In this document: positions 38,101 through 50,000 of the stretch, piece by piece
Layout: every line of letters begins with the position of its first letter
Position numbering within the stretch: position 1 is the first letter of the stretch
Assembly: GCA_002914845.1 (NCBI GenBank)
Contig: JXTC01000009.1
Span: forward strand, 503,509 to 567,508
Length of the DNA: 64,000 nucleotides
From: Trema orientale
Taxonomy: Eukaryota; Streptophyta; Magnoliopsida; Rosales; Cannabaceae
Reading direction: 5' to 3'
Program-made: the position numbers and the translations under genes
Notes under the pieces: model-generated
What the model was told of the DNA's origin: nothing
The model's input: only the letters and a program-made list of their open reading frames with translations
Databases searched by the model: none

Positions 38101-39983
38101 GAATTTCTCCATCATAAACATATTCATTCTCATGTGGACAAGATTATCAAACATATTAGTTGTCAATTCATTCCTCTTTGCACACGTGGAAGAACTACAA
38201 GGTTGACTCAAAATTCGAACAGCATACTTCTTTAATACGGGAAGAGCATCACCACAGTAATCCCACCAAATTCCTACAAAATAATAAAAGTATTAGTAAG
38301 AATGTCAATGGCAAGTATGACTATAATAGCAATTTCTAACTATTACTAATGTCAGAATATTTAAAACTACAATTGTTTAGTGTAACCATTAACTATGAAA
38401 CTATTGAACTTACGAGGATGTGATGTTTTCATCATCGTTGTCGCAGTGGTTGTAAATAAACTTGCTAACTTTTCACGATAAACTTGCACCTGACGCATAA
38501 AAGCTTCTTTTTCATCACAAGAAACCAAACTCTCTAGAATGAAGTTTATTCCTTTTTTCATCTCACAATCTTCTTCAAATTTCTCACTGTGCATGTAAGC
38601 AGGATTCAGAAAAGCTGCAGCAGCATGGATTGGATGTATTATATATTGTCTTCTATATTCAAATAACTCCAATATCTTCATATACTTGGATTCATTGGCA
38701 CTACAACGTTGCTTGATTATCTCTTTTGCCCTTTCCATTGCTTCGTACAAGTATCCTGAAGTTGAAACATGACCATCAACTAAACAAAGAACTCGAACTA
38801 GTGGCTCCATAACTTGCAAAACCTCTTGACCTTGATTCCAAAATTCTGAACGTTGAATGATAGAAGCAACCCTTTCAGCCATTTTTTTCTTGCTATAATC
38901 TAATCTCATCCATTCAGAAGAGGCAACTAGTTGTCGTAATTCATCTTCAACATTTAAAATTGACTGAAGCACTAAAAAGTTGGAAGCAAATCTAGTCACA
39001 CATGGATGTTTCAATTCTCTTCCGTTTGTAAGCACTCTCATCAATGACAGAACATCAGTATGTTTGTAAATATGTGTGACAATCAATTTTGAATCATCAA
39101 GTACCTGTTGAATCCATGAAACTTGATCATACATATCCTTCAAAAGCAATTGAATTCCATGAGCAGCACACCGAGTCTTATACATATAAGGATATTTTTC
39201 AACAAGCATGTCCCCTGCTGACTCAAAATTTGAAGCATTGTCACTAATGAATTGTACAACATGTTCTCGTCCAATATCTTCTATGACAGAGGACAAAAGA
39301 TCTTTCAAATAAACTCCGGATTCTCGATCATCAGAAATTTCAAAAGAGTTTAAAAAGACTGCACCTTCTGGAGAACATGCAACAACATTCATAAATGTTT
39401 GTTGCTTCATATTCCTCCATTTATGACACATCAATGTACAACCCGTCTTAGTCCAAGATGCCTTAACTCTCTTTATATACTCACCAACTTCAGTTCTTGA
39501 ATCCGAGACTAATTTTGTGGTAAGAGTAGTTTGACATGGTAACTCATATCCTGCTCCATACTCCGATATTCCTTTCACAAGACGAATAAAAGATGGAGTT
39601 TGAACAACATCAAACGGTATGCTATTCAAAATAAGGTGTCGAAAAAGCAATTTATCAACTTCATTTTTATCAGTCTTTTTGCCCATATCCATAGTATCTG
39701 GTTGCCGCCCATTTTTTTGTGCTGAATTTGGTGAAGAATTATCGGCATCATAACAATTCCTAATCCTAGCTTTCTTATTAGAACCACAAATTTCTAAATA
39801 AGCTTCCTCTTGAACATGCTTTGGTACTTTGTCACAAGTATCAATATCACGACCTTTAATCCCAGACAAATGTGACTTGAGTCTAGTACTACCCCCAGAA
39901 AAATCACGTTCACAAAACTTACATTTAAAACGACCTTTCAATTTCTCGGCATGTTCCCAAAGTTTATCCTTGTTTCGGACCAT
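35163..39983 (-). CDS. copy 3: hAT transposase-CBP60 fusion gene (5 exons, 1055 aa)
   Basis: Coding exons: 38414-39983, 37943-38273, 37274-37764, 36349-36524, 35163-35762; GT-AG introns, phases match, total 3168 nt with no internal stop. Order: BED-type zinc finger (about 8-60, [13 protein letters not shown] and [11 protein letters not shown]), DUF659/hAT core (about 110-520), shortened hAT dimerisation region with [20 protein letters not shown], then CBP60 DNA-binding domain ([46 protein letters not shown]), [18 protein letters not shown] and a C-terminal part with [16 protein letters not shown], the usual calmodulin-binding position of CBP60a-type proteins. About 65 residues of the CBP60 central domain are missing between HKRLSQE and TGVVSNVVG. 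The hAT core has CHKW where active relatives have SDGW. A leader intron (39992-40466) precedes the ATG. Without the splice at 37942 the hAT part ends nine bases later (SV, then stop). CBP60g and SARD1 are immune transcription factors; a role for this protein is inference. Confidence 0.72.
35875..36310. mobile_element. MITE plus partial second copy in the last intron of the fusion gene
   Basis: 35875-36100 has inverted ends containing CCAATAGGTA followed by a T-run and AACCTATGTATAG, and on the other strand CCAGTAGGTA, a T-run and AACCTATACATA. A second, partial copy (about 36118-36310) repeats the CCAATAGGTATTTC, GATCATCATC and CATTAATG motifs in the same order. Non-coding, intronic. Confidence 0.5.
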
Positions 39984-40466
39984 ATTTACTCCTACATACA
40001 ATAAATAGTACAAATAAAAAAAGTGCAGTATCATGCTTATCTACAAATAATACTTGAATACGCTCAACTCCCAACTCAATTCAACATAAATTAAATATAA
40101 CACCCATATAAAGGCAAATAATTTTAAGAAAAGTAAATTTGGACTATTATATGGCCATTATTAAGAACTCTAAGTTGATTCTTAATAATCTAAATTTTGG
40201 CTACATGGGGATTTTATATTAAGAACTAAGTTTAATCCTAATAATGCATAGTTTTGTTTCTTTAAGTATTGTACTAGAGAAAAGACAAGACGAAAAGAAA
40301 AAGAGAATATATAAGCTGGACAAATAAAATAAGTGCTTCGAAGGAATTATACATTTTGTACCATGCAGCAGAGAAAAAGCCAAGAAGGAAAAATAAAACG
40401 CATAGGCATGCATGATAATTGTCACATGTGTCGTACATGATTAATTATATAGAAGAAGAATTTCAC

Positions 40467-40600
40467 CTTTGCCTTCTGCGGTTTTTCCGTGATATGAATC
40501 CTATGACTCAAATTCGGGATTGAAATTGAAACTCAAACGGATTTGCATAAAATGCAGAGGAGAGAAGAGAAGAGAAAGCGTGGAGTACTGAGAGTATCTA
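40467..40600 (-). other. copy 3: probable 5' non-coding leader exon
   Basis: Ends with CAGAAGGCAAAG|GTGAAA (donor) and is joined to an acceptor TATGTAG|GAGTAAATATGG just before the start codon. Its GA-rich body (GAGGAGAGAAGAGAAGAG) matches the leader of copy 2. The upstream limit is not defined. Confidence 0.5.
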
Positions 40601-40667
40601 GTGGAATATATGGGTAAAGTAAAATCAGACATTAATATATATATTTGTACTAATTAATTTCTCATAA

Positions 40668-40718
40668 GCCGTATTATTCGCCCAGTTCTACCACTCAATC
40701 TCATTGCCGTATTATTCG
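40668..40718. promoter_or_regulatory. paired GCCGTATTATTCG motif upstream of copy 3
   Basis: The motif occurs at 40668-40680 and 40706-40718, about 80-120 bp upstream of the leader exon, as in copy 2 (spacing 38 here, 32 there). Function unknown. Confidence 0.4.
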
Positions 40719-41485
40719 TTTGAGTTTGAACACAGAGTTTTACGTTTTCTTATATTTTATTTAATTTAATGCCTCCAACTCCAAGTAGATGGAATGGAAG
40801 TATTATTAAATAAAAATAAAATACAAAAACATAAGTCAAACAAAACAACCAATAAAATGACAAACTCAAACATTCCCTAACAAAAAAGAAAAAAGAAAAA
40901 AGAAAAATGGTTTAGTTGACATCCGGTTGCATAAACCTAAAAATGCTCAAAGTGATTTACTGTAATAAAATAATAGCCGGTTGGTACCATTATTACGCCA
41001 TACCATTTTAAGTATAAAGAAAATAAAAAAAGGGGAATATTAAAGAAGAATGAATCTTACATTTAAGTTGTTGAATTTTGGGATATGAGGAATCGTTTTG
41101 GATATCTGGTTGTGTTGTGCTCTGCTTAGAGATCCTTCTCAGCTCAGTCCCACGCACCACCAAAATTGCAAAAAGTGCTGAAATGGAGCTGAAGAAGAAG
41201 AAGAAGAAGAGGGCGTGGCGTTGGACTTGCACGCTTTTTGTTTGGTCCAGCTAAAAGCGTAAGCGTGAGGGAGTGAGGACTAGTCAAACTGTGCTGGGCT
41301 CCACGTCCTGCGTTTTTTCTCTATCTACGCGTCTATTTTTTTCAACCCCCCGAAAAAATATAAAAAAATAGATAAATAAATAAATCTCATTTCTAAAAGT
41401 CTATTACGTAACCTGAATAAAATAAAGACGACTCCAAGCGTCTATTGATATACATACAAGCGGCATGTTTATTTATCCGTGTAAT

Positions 41486-41997
41486 TAGGGATGTAATGGG
41501 GGCGGGGCGGGGCCGGGAATGGCCCCCACCGTCCCCATCTCTAGATTTCATCCCCACTCCCGTCTTCGGCTCTGGAGAATCTCCGGCGGAGGCGAGGCAG
41601 GGAATCCCCAGTGGGGTCAGTGCGGGGCGGGGAATCCCGCCAGATTTATAGGAAAAAAAAAAAACTTAGTCATATATATAAACACTACTCTAATCTTGTT
41701 AGAATTAAGAATATACAAAATACTAAAAACAAAAAATGCACAAGTCCAAAAACTAGAAAAATATTATTAGGGTTCAAAATGTGAGCATCTATTTTTCTTT
41801 TTATGTTTGTATTTATATATAATTTTTTTTAAATAATGTAAAAAATATATCGGGGCGGGTTCGGGGTGGGGAATACCTCCCCCCCGACTCGGGTATGTAT
41901 TTACATACCCGACCCCATCCCGTCCCCGAATAGTCTCCCCCGAACCCATCCCATTAGGGGCGGGGACCCGAACCCGCGGGGCAAATTGACATCCCTA
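41486..41997. mobile_element. hAT-type MITE with GC-rich ends, second copy
   Basis: Ends TAGGGATGTAATGGGGGC and, on the other strand, TAGGGATGTCAATTTGCC; flanks CGTGTAAT and CGGGTAAT differ at one of eight positions. G/C runs flank an AT-rich centre, as in 9147-9762. Non-coding. Confidence 0.85.
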
Positions 41998-42232
41998 CGG
42001 GTAATATAGACGGAAAAAAATAGATTCTCCTACACATGTAACTAATCAGCATTAATGTAAACCCGTGAAAAAAAAAATCATACTCTTCCTCATTTATTGT
42101 CTCATTATTTATTATTCATATTCATTCACTTTTCACTTATTACTCTTTCTGTATTTAAACTTGGCCAATTAAAATTTGGAATGATTATTCTTTAATTTAA
42201 CTTGTTCCCTTCGGTCTTTCTCTTAATCTTTT

Positions 42233-42404
42233 GAGCAATACTATAGAGACACCAGTGTGTCCAACACCATAATAACGTGTCAGTATGTTGCTGGTGATTC
42301 AAATTAATAAATTGGTTCTCATACAAACTTCATCTGAAATATAATTATAATTAGCTAATAACAGACTGATAAATCATGTAATGTTGGGCACCATAGCATT
42401 ACTC
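42233..42404. mobile_element. small MITE-like inverted-repeat element
   Basis: Left end GAGCAATACTATAG, with GTGTCCAACACCAT further in; right end on the other strand GAGTAATGCTATGGTGCCC then AACATTAC. Flanks AATCTTTT and AACTTTTT are similar but not identical. Non-coding. Confidence 0.4.
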
Positions 42405-42589
42405 TAACTTTTTCTTCTTCCATATTTATTCCTCGTTTATCTACCATATGGTGCTCATAGTATTAGTCTAAACTTTAAAAAAATATATATATATTTTAAT
42501 AATTATTTTAAATCTAAAAGTAATATAATTAATAGTTAAAAGAATAAATATTAAAAAAATAATTTTAAAAAGTAAAAATCTATAAATAT

Positions 42590-42835
42590 AAAATATTATT
42601 GATAAACATATTTATTAATTTTAGATAAGTTTTAAATTTGAACTTATTTTCAAATATTATATTCAAACTTTAAATGGTATTTTGATAAACATATTTGTCA
42701 AAATTGGTGTTTGTCTTAAAAATAGTATAAATTTGTTACAAGTTCTAAATCTAAAGAGTAATATTGATAAATACTAAAACAAATGGTATAAATTAAACAT
42801 AATATCAAAATATAAGATATAAAAATGTAATTACC
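42590..42835. repeat. degenerate relative of the 34037-34395 MITE
   Basis: Shares the order 'ttggtgt', 'tataaattt', 'taatattgataa', 'accaaaaca'-like, 'tataatttgaac'-like and 'tataaaaatg' with the right half of that MITE, at lower identity. No intact ends. Confidence 0.3.
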
Positions 42836-43598
42836 CTAAAACCAAAAGATGGTGTTTCATTAAATCCTAGCAATTATGCCACACTTTAATAAGAAATGGG
42901 AGACTCCGTTTGGGATTGATTATGTTTGCTACTTTTAACTTTTAAAAGCGGTTAACGAAAAAATCAAGAGTGAGAGGCATTTGGCAAGTTCATGTTTTTG
43001 ATCAGCCGATTCTAAAAGTTGTTACGTAACTACCAATTTAAACAAAATTTGAGGAGCATGATAAAAATTACTTTTCAAAGCTGATTTTGCTTTCATAATA
43101 CAAATAGTTTAAAATATCACTTTATAACATACATAATCTATAGTTTGTCAGATACTTAGACGTGCTTTTAAATAACATCAGTTTTGTATATTAATTTTAC
43201 CAAATGCTTAGACTTTTTTTCCCACAACTGCTTCTTGCTTACAATAAGGCCACAATACAACTACAGTATAGTACAACAATACCTAACTGACCCAAAGTGG
43301 GTGACTAAGAGGTTGAACCTACTATTGTTCGTTTTTTCTTTTCTTGGTTATAATTGGTGGTGATTTAGTGATTTCTATTTGTTTTGCTCCAATTTTTTAA
43401 GTTGTTGAAGAATTCCTATTATAAACCATTGCTATTACAAATTAAATTATTAATAAACTGGTTTATTAACTTGTGATTTCTTATTTTCATCCATAATTTG
43501 ATATTTCAAGCATGGATCACCCTTGGTAGAGCCTAAAATTTGGAGATTTTGATAATTTTGTACAATAAAAGTTCTTATTTAAATCAAACTATGTGAAG

Positions 43599-43726
43599 AT
43601 ATCTTAAAATTAAATATCATGAGAGAGGGGTGTAAATTGACTTTTTCTTAGATTATTTCCATATATCTTAAAATTAAATATCATGAGAGAGGGATGTAAA
43701 TTGACTTTTTCTTGGATTATTTCCAT
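43599..43726. repeat. 2 x 64-bp tandem repeat
   Basis: Two adjacent copies of a 64-bp unit beginning ATATCTTAAAATTAAATATC, differing at about two positions. Non-coding. Confidence 0.9.
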
Positions 43727-43896
43727 ATATAAAGAAACTTCATTCAATGTTTTTTGGTAATAAAAAAATCTTATAGAAAAAAGGAAAGTGTGAAGAGAGA
43801 AAACAGAGGACTGACACATACTCCCCTAAAAAAATAAATACGTATGTGAAGGTTATTAATAACACTAAAGTTTTATGTTTTATGTCAAACAACTTA

Positions 43897-44223
43897 TACC
43901 ACCAAGCATGTGGTCTAGTGGCAGCACTGTTATCGTGGGTGTTGGAGGTCGCGGGTTCGAACTGGGTGACTCTTTCAGGAGTCTTAAATGTGAGGGTACT
44001 TACCTGCCAGCCTATGCTCCCGGCCTCTGCTCCAGGGTGCCGTTCTCGCTAGTTGCTCGGTTGGGGTTCAGGTGACTCACTCTACCGTCTAGTGGTGGCG
44101 GCGACCTGGCCGATAGGGTCTTGGGGAACATTCCTGAACGAGGTTGGAGCTCCCATGGTCACGCCCAGGGAGGATTGCCACGCTGGTCGCCCCCTCCTTT
44201 TCTTATTCGTTATCAAAAAAAAG
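43897..44223 (+). mobile_element. tRNA-derived SINE (about 327 bp)
   Basis: Flanked by a perfect 13-bp repeat GTCAAACAACTTA (43884-43896 and 44224-44236). The head carries RNA polymerase III box A TGGTCTAGTGG (43911-43921) and box B GGTTCGAACT (43954-43963), as in a tRNA-related SINE head. The body is GC-rich and unrelated to tRNA; the 3' end is ATCAAAAAAAAAG. Open frames across it are not genes. The family is not named here. Confidence 0.9.
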
Positions 44224-44236
44224 GTCAAACAACTTA

Positions 44237-45773
44237 CAGTGAAAAGCCTGGACAAAAACAAATTTACATTAAAACCTCGTATAACATTATACAAATACCT
44301 CCAATCACTGGTAAAATTTGAGTTTCATTTAATCATGAACTGCTTTTTTGATTAGAACAATAATTTAAATTATTAATTAATAATTTAAATATGGCTAAAT
44401 GGTAAAATTTATTAATTTTATTAATCTTTGTAATTGTTATTTGTCCAAAGTGTAATTGTAATTTTGACATAAAATATAGGATGTTACTGTAATTGTTTAA
44501 TTGTTATGATGTTGCCCTATATCTATTATATGATTTTTTTTAATTTTTTTTAAAGGGTATTATATGATTATTTGATTCTGAGCTTCAATGGTGCATTCTT
44601 GCCGAATAAGTATTTTCTACGGCAGAAGTCCCAAGACATTTTAGAGCAACAATAGGATTAAGCATCTCATTATCCATAGTGCCCTACCAACAGGATTTGT
44701 TTTGAATTTTGACGATTTTCATGGATGTGTACTGAGCATCACCGCAGTTACTTCAAACCTCACTTTAATAGAAATATTTCAATAAGACAACTTCTAAGAA
44801 ATTTCAGAGTGAAAAAAATTAAAATTAAATTAAATGAATGCCCTTTCGGACATTGAAACCTGCATATTCAATCGGGGCACTGACCAATTACCTACTAAAA
44901 CATTAAGTTTTATAAAAACCTTATGTTTCATATCAGGCAGGAGGCTAAGATGGTCTATCAAGCTCGAACAATTCTACATCATCATCTGCAAATCAAAGGA
45001 CAAGTCCTAAAAAAAGGTCTTGTTGTGCCAAGTTTACCCATTGTGAGGAAGAAATCGGAGAAATGGAAGAGGAACTTAAGCTCCCCTAATGAAGACTATC
45101 CGTCGATGGCTCATCGATACAACGTAAAATCGATTTTAGAGTAATGCTAATTAGTCCTTAGAAAATAAATAAATAAAAAATAAAAAATAAAAAACCCTTT
45201 AAGCTATGAGGTTTGGCTTCAATTAATGAGCTTAGTACAAGACCCTCATCCCGAGTTTGCATCTCAGTTTACAAAAGGATAGCAGACACATGGTGAAAAA
45301 ATAAAAAAAATACAATGTCATGTAGTAACGTTTTAAATTTGCATTCAACATGCATTACACTGAAAAGTGTTATGAACAGAAAAGTGTGGCGAGTCTGTAG
45401 AGCAATACAAGTATTCACCCTATGGAATATACAAATTCATCAATTACTACACGTACTGATTCACCACATCGATTCAATTTTTTTTTTTTCAAAATAAAAA
45501 TGAAAAATACTGGATACACATCGTACATAATACAGTGCAATGAAAAGTACTATACATCATACATAACTCGGTATAATAAAAAGTGACATCCCAGGTATGT
45601 AATTATATGTGTCCTAATTGGAAATAAACAGTATTCTTCTTCCCAATAAGAGCTTCACACGTACTTATTTGTAGGAGCAGTGTTTTTGCTTCTACTGTAC
45701 GAGCTTTTTTTCAACTCAAGAAATGCTATTTGGTAACATTAGTTTGGTATACTTCCATGCCAATAGAGATGTC
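44237..45773. other. AT-rich intergenic DNA, no gene seen
   Basis: Only short frames and A-rich tracts. No family-like protein and no clear element ends. Confidence 0.5.
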
Positions 45774-46355
45774 AATGTGGGCCGGCCCATATCGAGAAGA
45801 AAAAACACGGTATTAATTTGGTTTATGTGGGTCTGGGTCAGCTCGTTACATTTAGTAAGTGCCTTGTTGGGCTTCAGTCATAGGCCCAAGAATCCGGCTC
45901 GGCCCAACCTACATTTCTATCGGCCCATATTTAGTCATTTTATATATAATTTTAAATATATTTTTTAATTAAAATTTTAAAAAATCTTAATTAAAAATTT
46001 TCTTTTATATAATTTTAATGTTATTTATTTACTTATTTTTGTTTATTTTCAGTTTATCTAAATTTTAAAATAATATGAATAGATTTTAGGCTCATATTTA
46101 ATATTTTAAAGCATAGAATAACAACGAAATTAGGCCTACATTGTGGTCCATATTCGGCCTACATAGGCACGGCCCACTTAAGCTTGCATAAAATGTGAGC
46201 TGGGCCTGTGGATCGTGCTGGACCCTCTAATAAGAATATAGATCGGCCGGACTGTGCCATATTTTAGACGGATCAGGCCTAAACACGATACAAAGACTGC
46301 ATGAGCTTATCAAATGTGGATCGGGCCGGCCAGCCTAGTCCACTTTACATCTCTA
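45774..46355. mobile_element. hAT-type MITE with GGGCCGGCCCA-like core
   Basis: Ends TAGAGATGTCAATGTGGGCC and, on the other strand, TAGAGATGTAAAGTGGAC; flanked by a perfect 8-bp duplication CATGCCAA. Subterminal blocks contain several GGCCGG, GGGCC and GGCCC motifs in both orientations, with an AT-rich centre. Non-coding. Confidence 0.9.
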
Positions 46356-47099
46356 CATGCCAACTAGTTCTTAACCAATCGCAACTGATTTACTAGCTTT
46401 CAACAAAATTCTGGTTGATTAAAAATGTTGTGGTGATAATCACCGATGATACTTGGCAATTTCACCTCTTAATTAAGGCCTAAGAACGAATAGTCACATC
46501 AGTCATTAAAGTACGTAAATTCATTAATAATTGAACACCACCGGCATTAAGGCTTTCCAGTACCATAGATAATTGCTACCATCTTTTTCTCTCTTTCTTT
46601 CATTATTACAATTTTTTTTTTCTTTTTCGAAATTTTGATATTATAAAATTAAGACTACTACCATCGTACCGTTATGCTTTTGTTTGTGCAAGCTACTCTG
46701 AACAGGGTCAAGTTACATGCCAAGCCATGCACGATTGGCACCAGGCCGTGCCATACACAAAACAGTCAACTCAGAAATACATAAATTATAAGCAATTGTA
46801 TTCTTCTAATATGAAAAGTTTGATCTTGTTTATGTACAATTTCTAATCCAAGTATCAACCGCTAATTGAGGGATTAAGTCGACTACTGAATAATTTTATC
46901 CTATCCCTATATCCTTAAATGCAGGTCCAACCTAACAAATTCCAAAAGGACCTTATACAATTCATCAAGAGAGACATGGATGGAGGAGCAGCCTCAAATT
47001 ATGCACTTTTTTTCATTCACATCAGGTTTCCACAACTAAAATCTACCATTGCCAACAGCACAAGGAAATAATAGCCAATAAAGCTTATAGTACATTCAT

Positions 47100-50000
47100 T
47101 CATCTTGCAGTTTTTGTATCCTGATTACACCGGAAAATTTTATGTACGGATGTGCTCTTCCCTATTCGAAAAAATAGCAAAACAAACACAAAAACGCGAT
47201 AGCCGACTGCCATGAGAAACAATACCAGTAAATTCTCCCACTTCGAATTGCTGTCGGGAGAGATATCGTATGCACTCCGGATGGCCTGAATGCCAGATAT
47301 GGTCCGTACTTGTCCAACTGCAAATGTGGTCCCTAAGTACTCATTCTCGAGGAGACCCTATAATACAAACATAAATAACATCTTAAAGACTCATTCAACA
47401 AGACAAGGATAGATGTACAATAAGATAGCCAACTAAAAGTTCCCTACTACTAAAATTCCATGGGAACCAAGTAGGAAATCTCTGAGGCGGACAGGGTAAA
47501 GTTTGCCAAAAGATAAAACTTTATCCAATATTGCCATTCAAAGAGGAAGGGAAACATGTAAATCATTGTTAGCCTTCTTACCTGGATAGAGTATGTATGA
47601 AATGCAACATAGGATATTGGATAGGTCCAGACTGGCCCTGGTAAGGCACTACGAATTCTGAAATATCCCGCAGAGAGCATCATTATGACCTGATATGCCA
47701 TAATTCTCGACTGTAAGACTACTGAAGGCGAAGGCTAGATAAGTAATCAAACTCATTTTAAACATATACAACCATGATTTTTAATTATTTATTTTACTAG
47801 ACTACATGAGTTTATGACCATAGCATGTAAATTATAGTTGCACATCCAAGCAAAGATAATCAATATACAATAGCACAGTTGTGACGGTGTTGGCCAACAA
47901 CCATAGCCAAGGACAATATTGGTTGACTCTTCAACTTTCTCAAAATCAACAGAGTAACCAAGTGATAAATCGTACAAGAAAACGAAATTTGTTGTTCAAA
48001 AGCTACCATATACATGCCTAATACTCGAGAAAATCAGAGCCTCAGGTAGATTGTTTCATTGAGAAAATGGAACTCACTTGTATCGATACCAGAGTCAGGA
48101 CACTCCAAAAAACATCTTTCCATATAGAAACAACGGCCAGCACTAGTCCTTCATTTACCAAGAGGCACATGAAGAAATTCAGCACAAAGTACATTAACAA
48201 GCTAAATTCATCTCGCAACCCCACAAGGAAATAGAAGACAAGACTTGATGAAATGGAGATGAGAAAGAGGAACGGGATGCTTGAGAGAAGTTGCCCGAAT
48301 AAAAAGACTAAAACCCCAGAATGCTGGTTTGATTCTTCACTTGCACATGTCTGCAAAACAAGCAACCAGTTAGATGAGATGAATCACGTGATGGAAGAAC
48401 CCAGGAAAATCAATTATGAACTAATTAGAACTTAATAAAAACAAGGGGGAGGAAAACACTTTACTACACGTCTCATCCTTTTAACTATTTACCCTCTTCT
48501 AGATAATTTAGTAATTTATAATTGCAGAATGCATATTTGGAGCTTTTCCTTGTACATATGACATGAGAACCCATCCACCTCTTGTTTTCCCCCATGGGAA
48601 AGTCACCTACGCCTCTAAATACATACATATCACTAACAAAGGATAGGAAAGAATCAATCCGGTTATAGGTTATTCCAAGCCAGCTCATTCTCATTATAGA
48701 CTGCAGAAAATCTTCATAAATTTTCAAGCTCCTTTAAACAGAAGTTACGTAGCAATCAGCAGTACCTTGATTTCTTTCATAAGTGCAGGCACTCCAGCAA
48801 TGCTTAGAAGTGCTGTAAATGATATAAAAACGAATATTGCTGCAACTCTTGTCTGCAATGTATATAGCCAAGAGAAAAGAAGGTTCACTACTTCATCATA
48901 CAGAGCAATAGTATGAGTGCAATACTTAAAAAATAGTATTTCATCTATACAAGCAAGAATACCGAAAGGCAGCACAGTGGTACTCATTTTAACCATCGTA
49001 CCAAAGATTAACCAGATAAAGCAACAATAACTAGTCATAGATGATATAAATAAGGGCTTAGAACATTTAGGGCAAGCAGAGAGAGGGACCTCTACAATAT
49101 GTTAAAACACCATCAATGACTATGTGATATGAAACAAGATAGAGAAAATTAAGATTTTATATAATAGTTATTGTTAACATTATTAGGTTTTTCTTTTTAT
49201 TTGGGGTAAGTTTTAGCATGTTTTTAGTTCTTAGAGTTAGTTTCCAGATTGTGTCCAGTCCTGTGTGTTTATTTGCCTAGGTTTGAATTATTGGGAAGAC
49301 TCGCTGTGAAATTATCAAAGAAGTTTGATTTCCTCTCTCTCCAAGATTGTTCCCTTTCTAACTCAAATTCCTCATCTTTGCTCTCTTTTCTATGTAATTA
49401 CTTTATTCTCAATCTAAATTCCTCTTTATTTATATGTTCTTATCTTTCTTCTTCTTCTCTCTTCTCTTCTCTACCCTATCCTACATCACTATGAGGCCTT
49501 GTCTGTCCTGGAAGCCATTGGACATCTCGCTGCTATGCAGTAAGCAGCAAGTTGAAAAACTCAAGGTAATAGCCAATAGGATAAAGTAAAAATGAAGCTG
49601 CTGGCAATCAAAATTAACAATTGTAGCGTCAAGAAATATAAGCTTATCTCCCTCATAAATTTGGCATTCCCCTGATATTCTTTTTTATAAATTACTCAAT
49701 ACAAACTAATTTGTAGAATGAAGAGTAGAGGTTCCTTAGGTAACTCTTATTTAATACCCCCAAGAGAAAATCAATTCCTATATTGACCTTCCAACCAAAG
49801 TTGATTATAACTGACTTTGGCTTATCTGAGCATGGTTTTCTCACAATTACACAAATTTCATGGGAAAATAGGCAGTTCTATGTTGGCTATTATGATGACT
49901 TTAAAAAATATTATAATATCACACAAGACAGAACAAGCAGATCCTGATAATGATGTATGCAAGTTAGCTATATCACTACAGCAAAATACTAAACAAGAAA

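Noticed and set aside
41008..41232. Minus-strand frame with a signal-peptide-like N-terminus (FFFFFFSSISALFAILVV)
   Set aside because: The apparent start codon is GTG, the hydrophobic run comes from a GAA/TTC microsatellite, and no downstream exon or family match was recognised. It may be a first-exon relic but cannot be supported.
43902..43970. Possible functional tRNA gene
   Set aside because: Boxes A and B are present, but the segment runs on into a SINE body with an A-rich tail and flanking target duplication, so it is tRNA-derived.
43846..44355. Several overlapping frames in a GC-rich patch
   Set aside because: They lie in a SINE with box A, box B and target duplication; not a gene.
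49150..49500. Possible solo LTR in the large ABCG3 intron (TGTTAACATTATTAGG to CTACATCA)
   Set aside because: TG and CA ends can be picked, but no 5-bp target duplication or inverted tips were found; an ordinary pyrimidine-rich intron explains it equally well.
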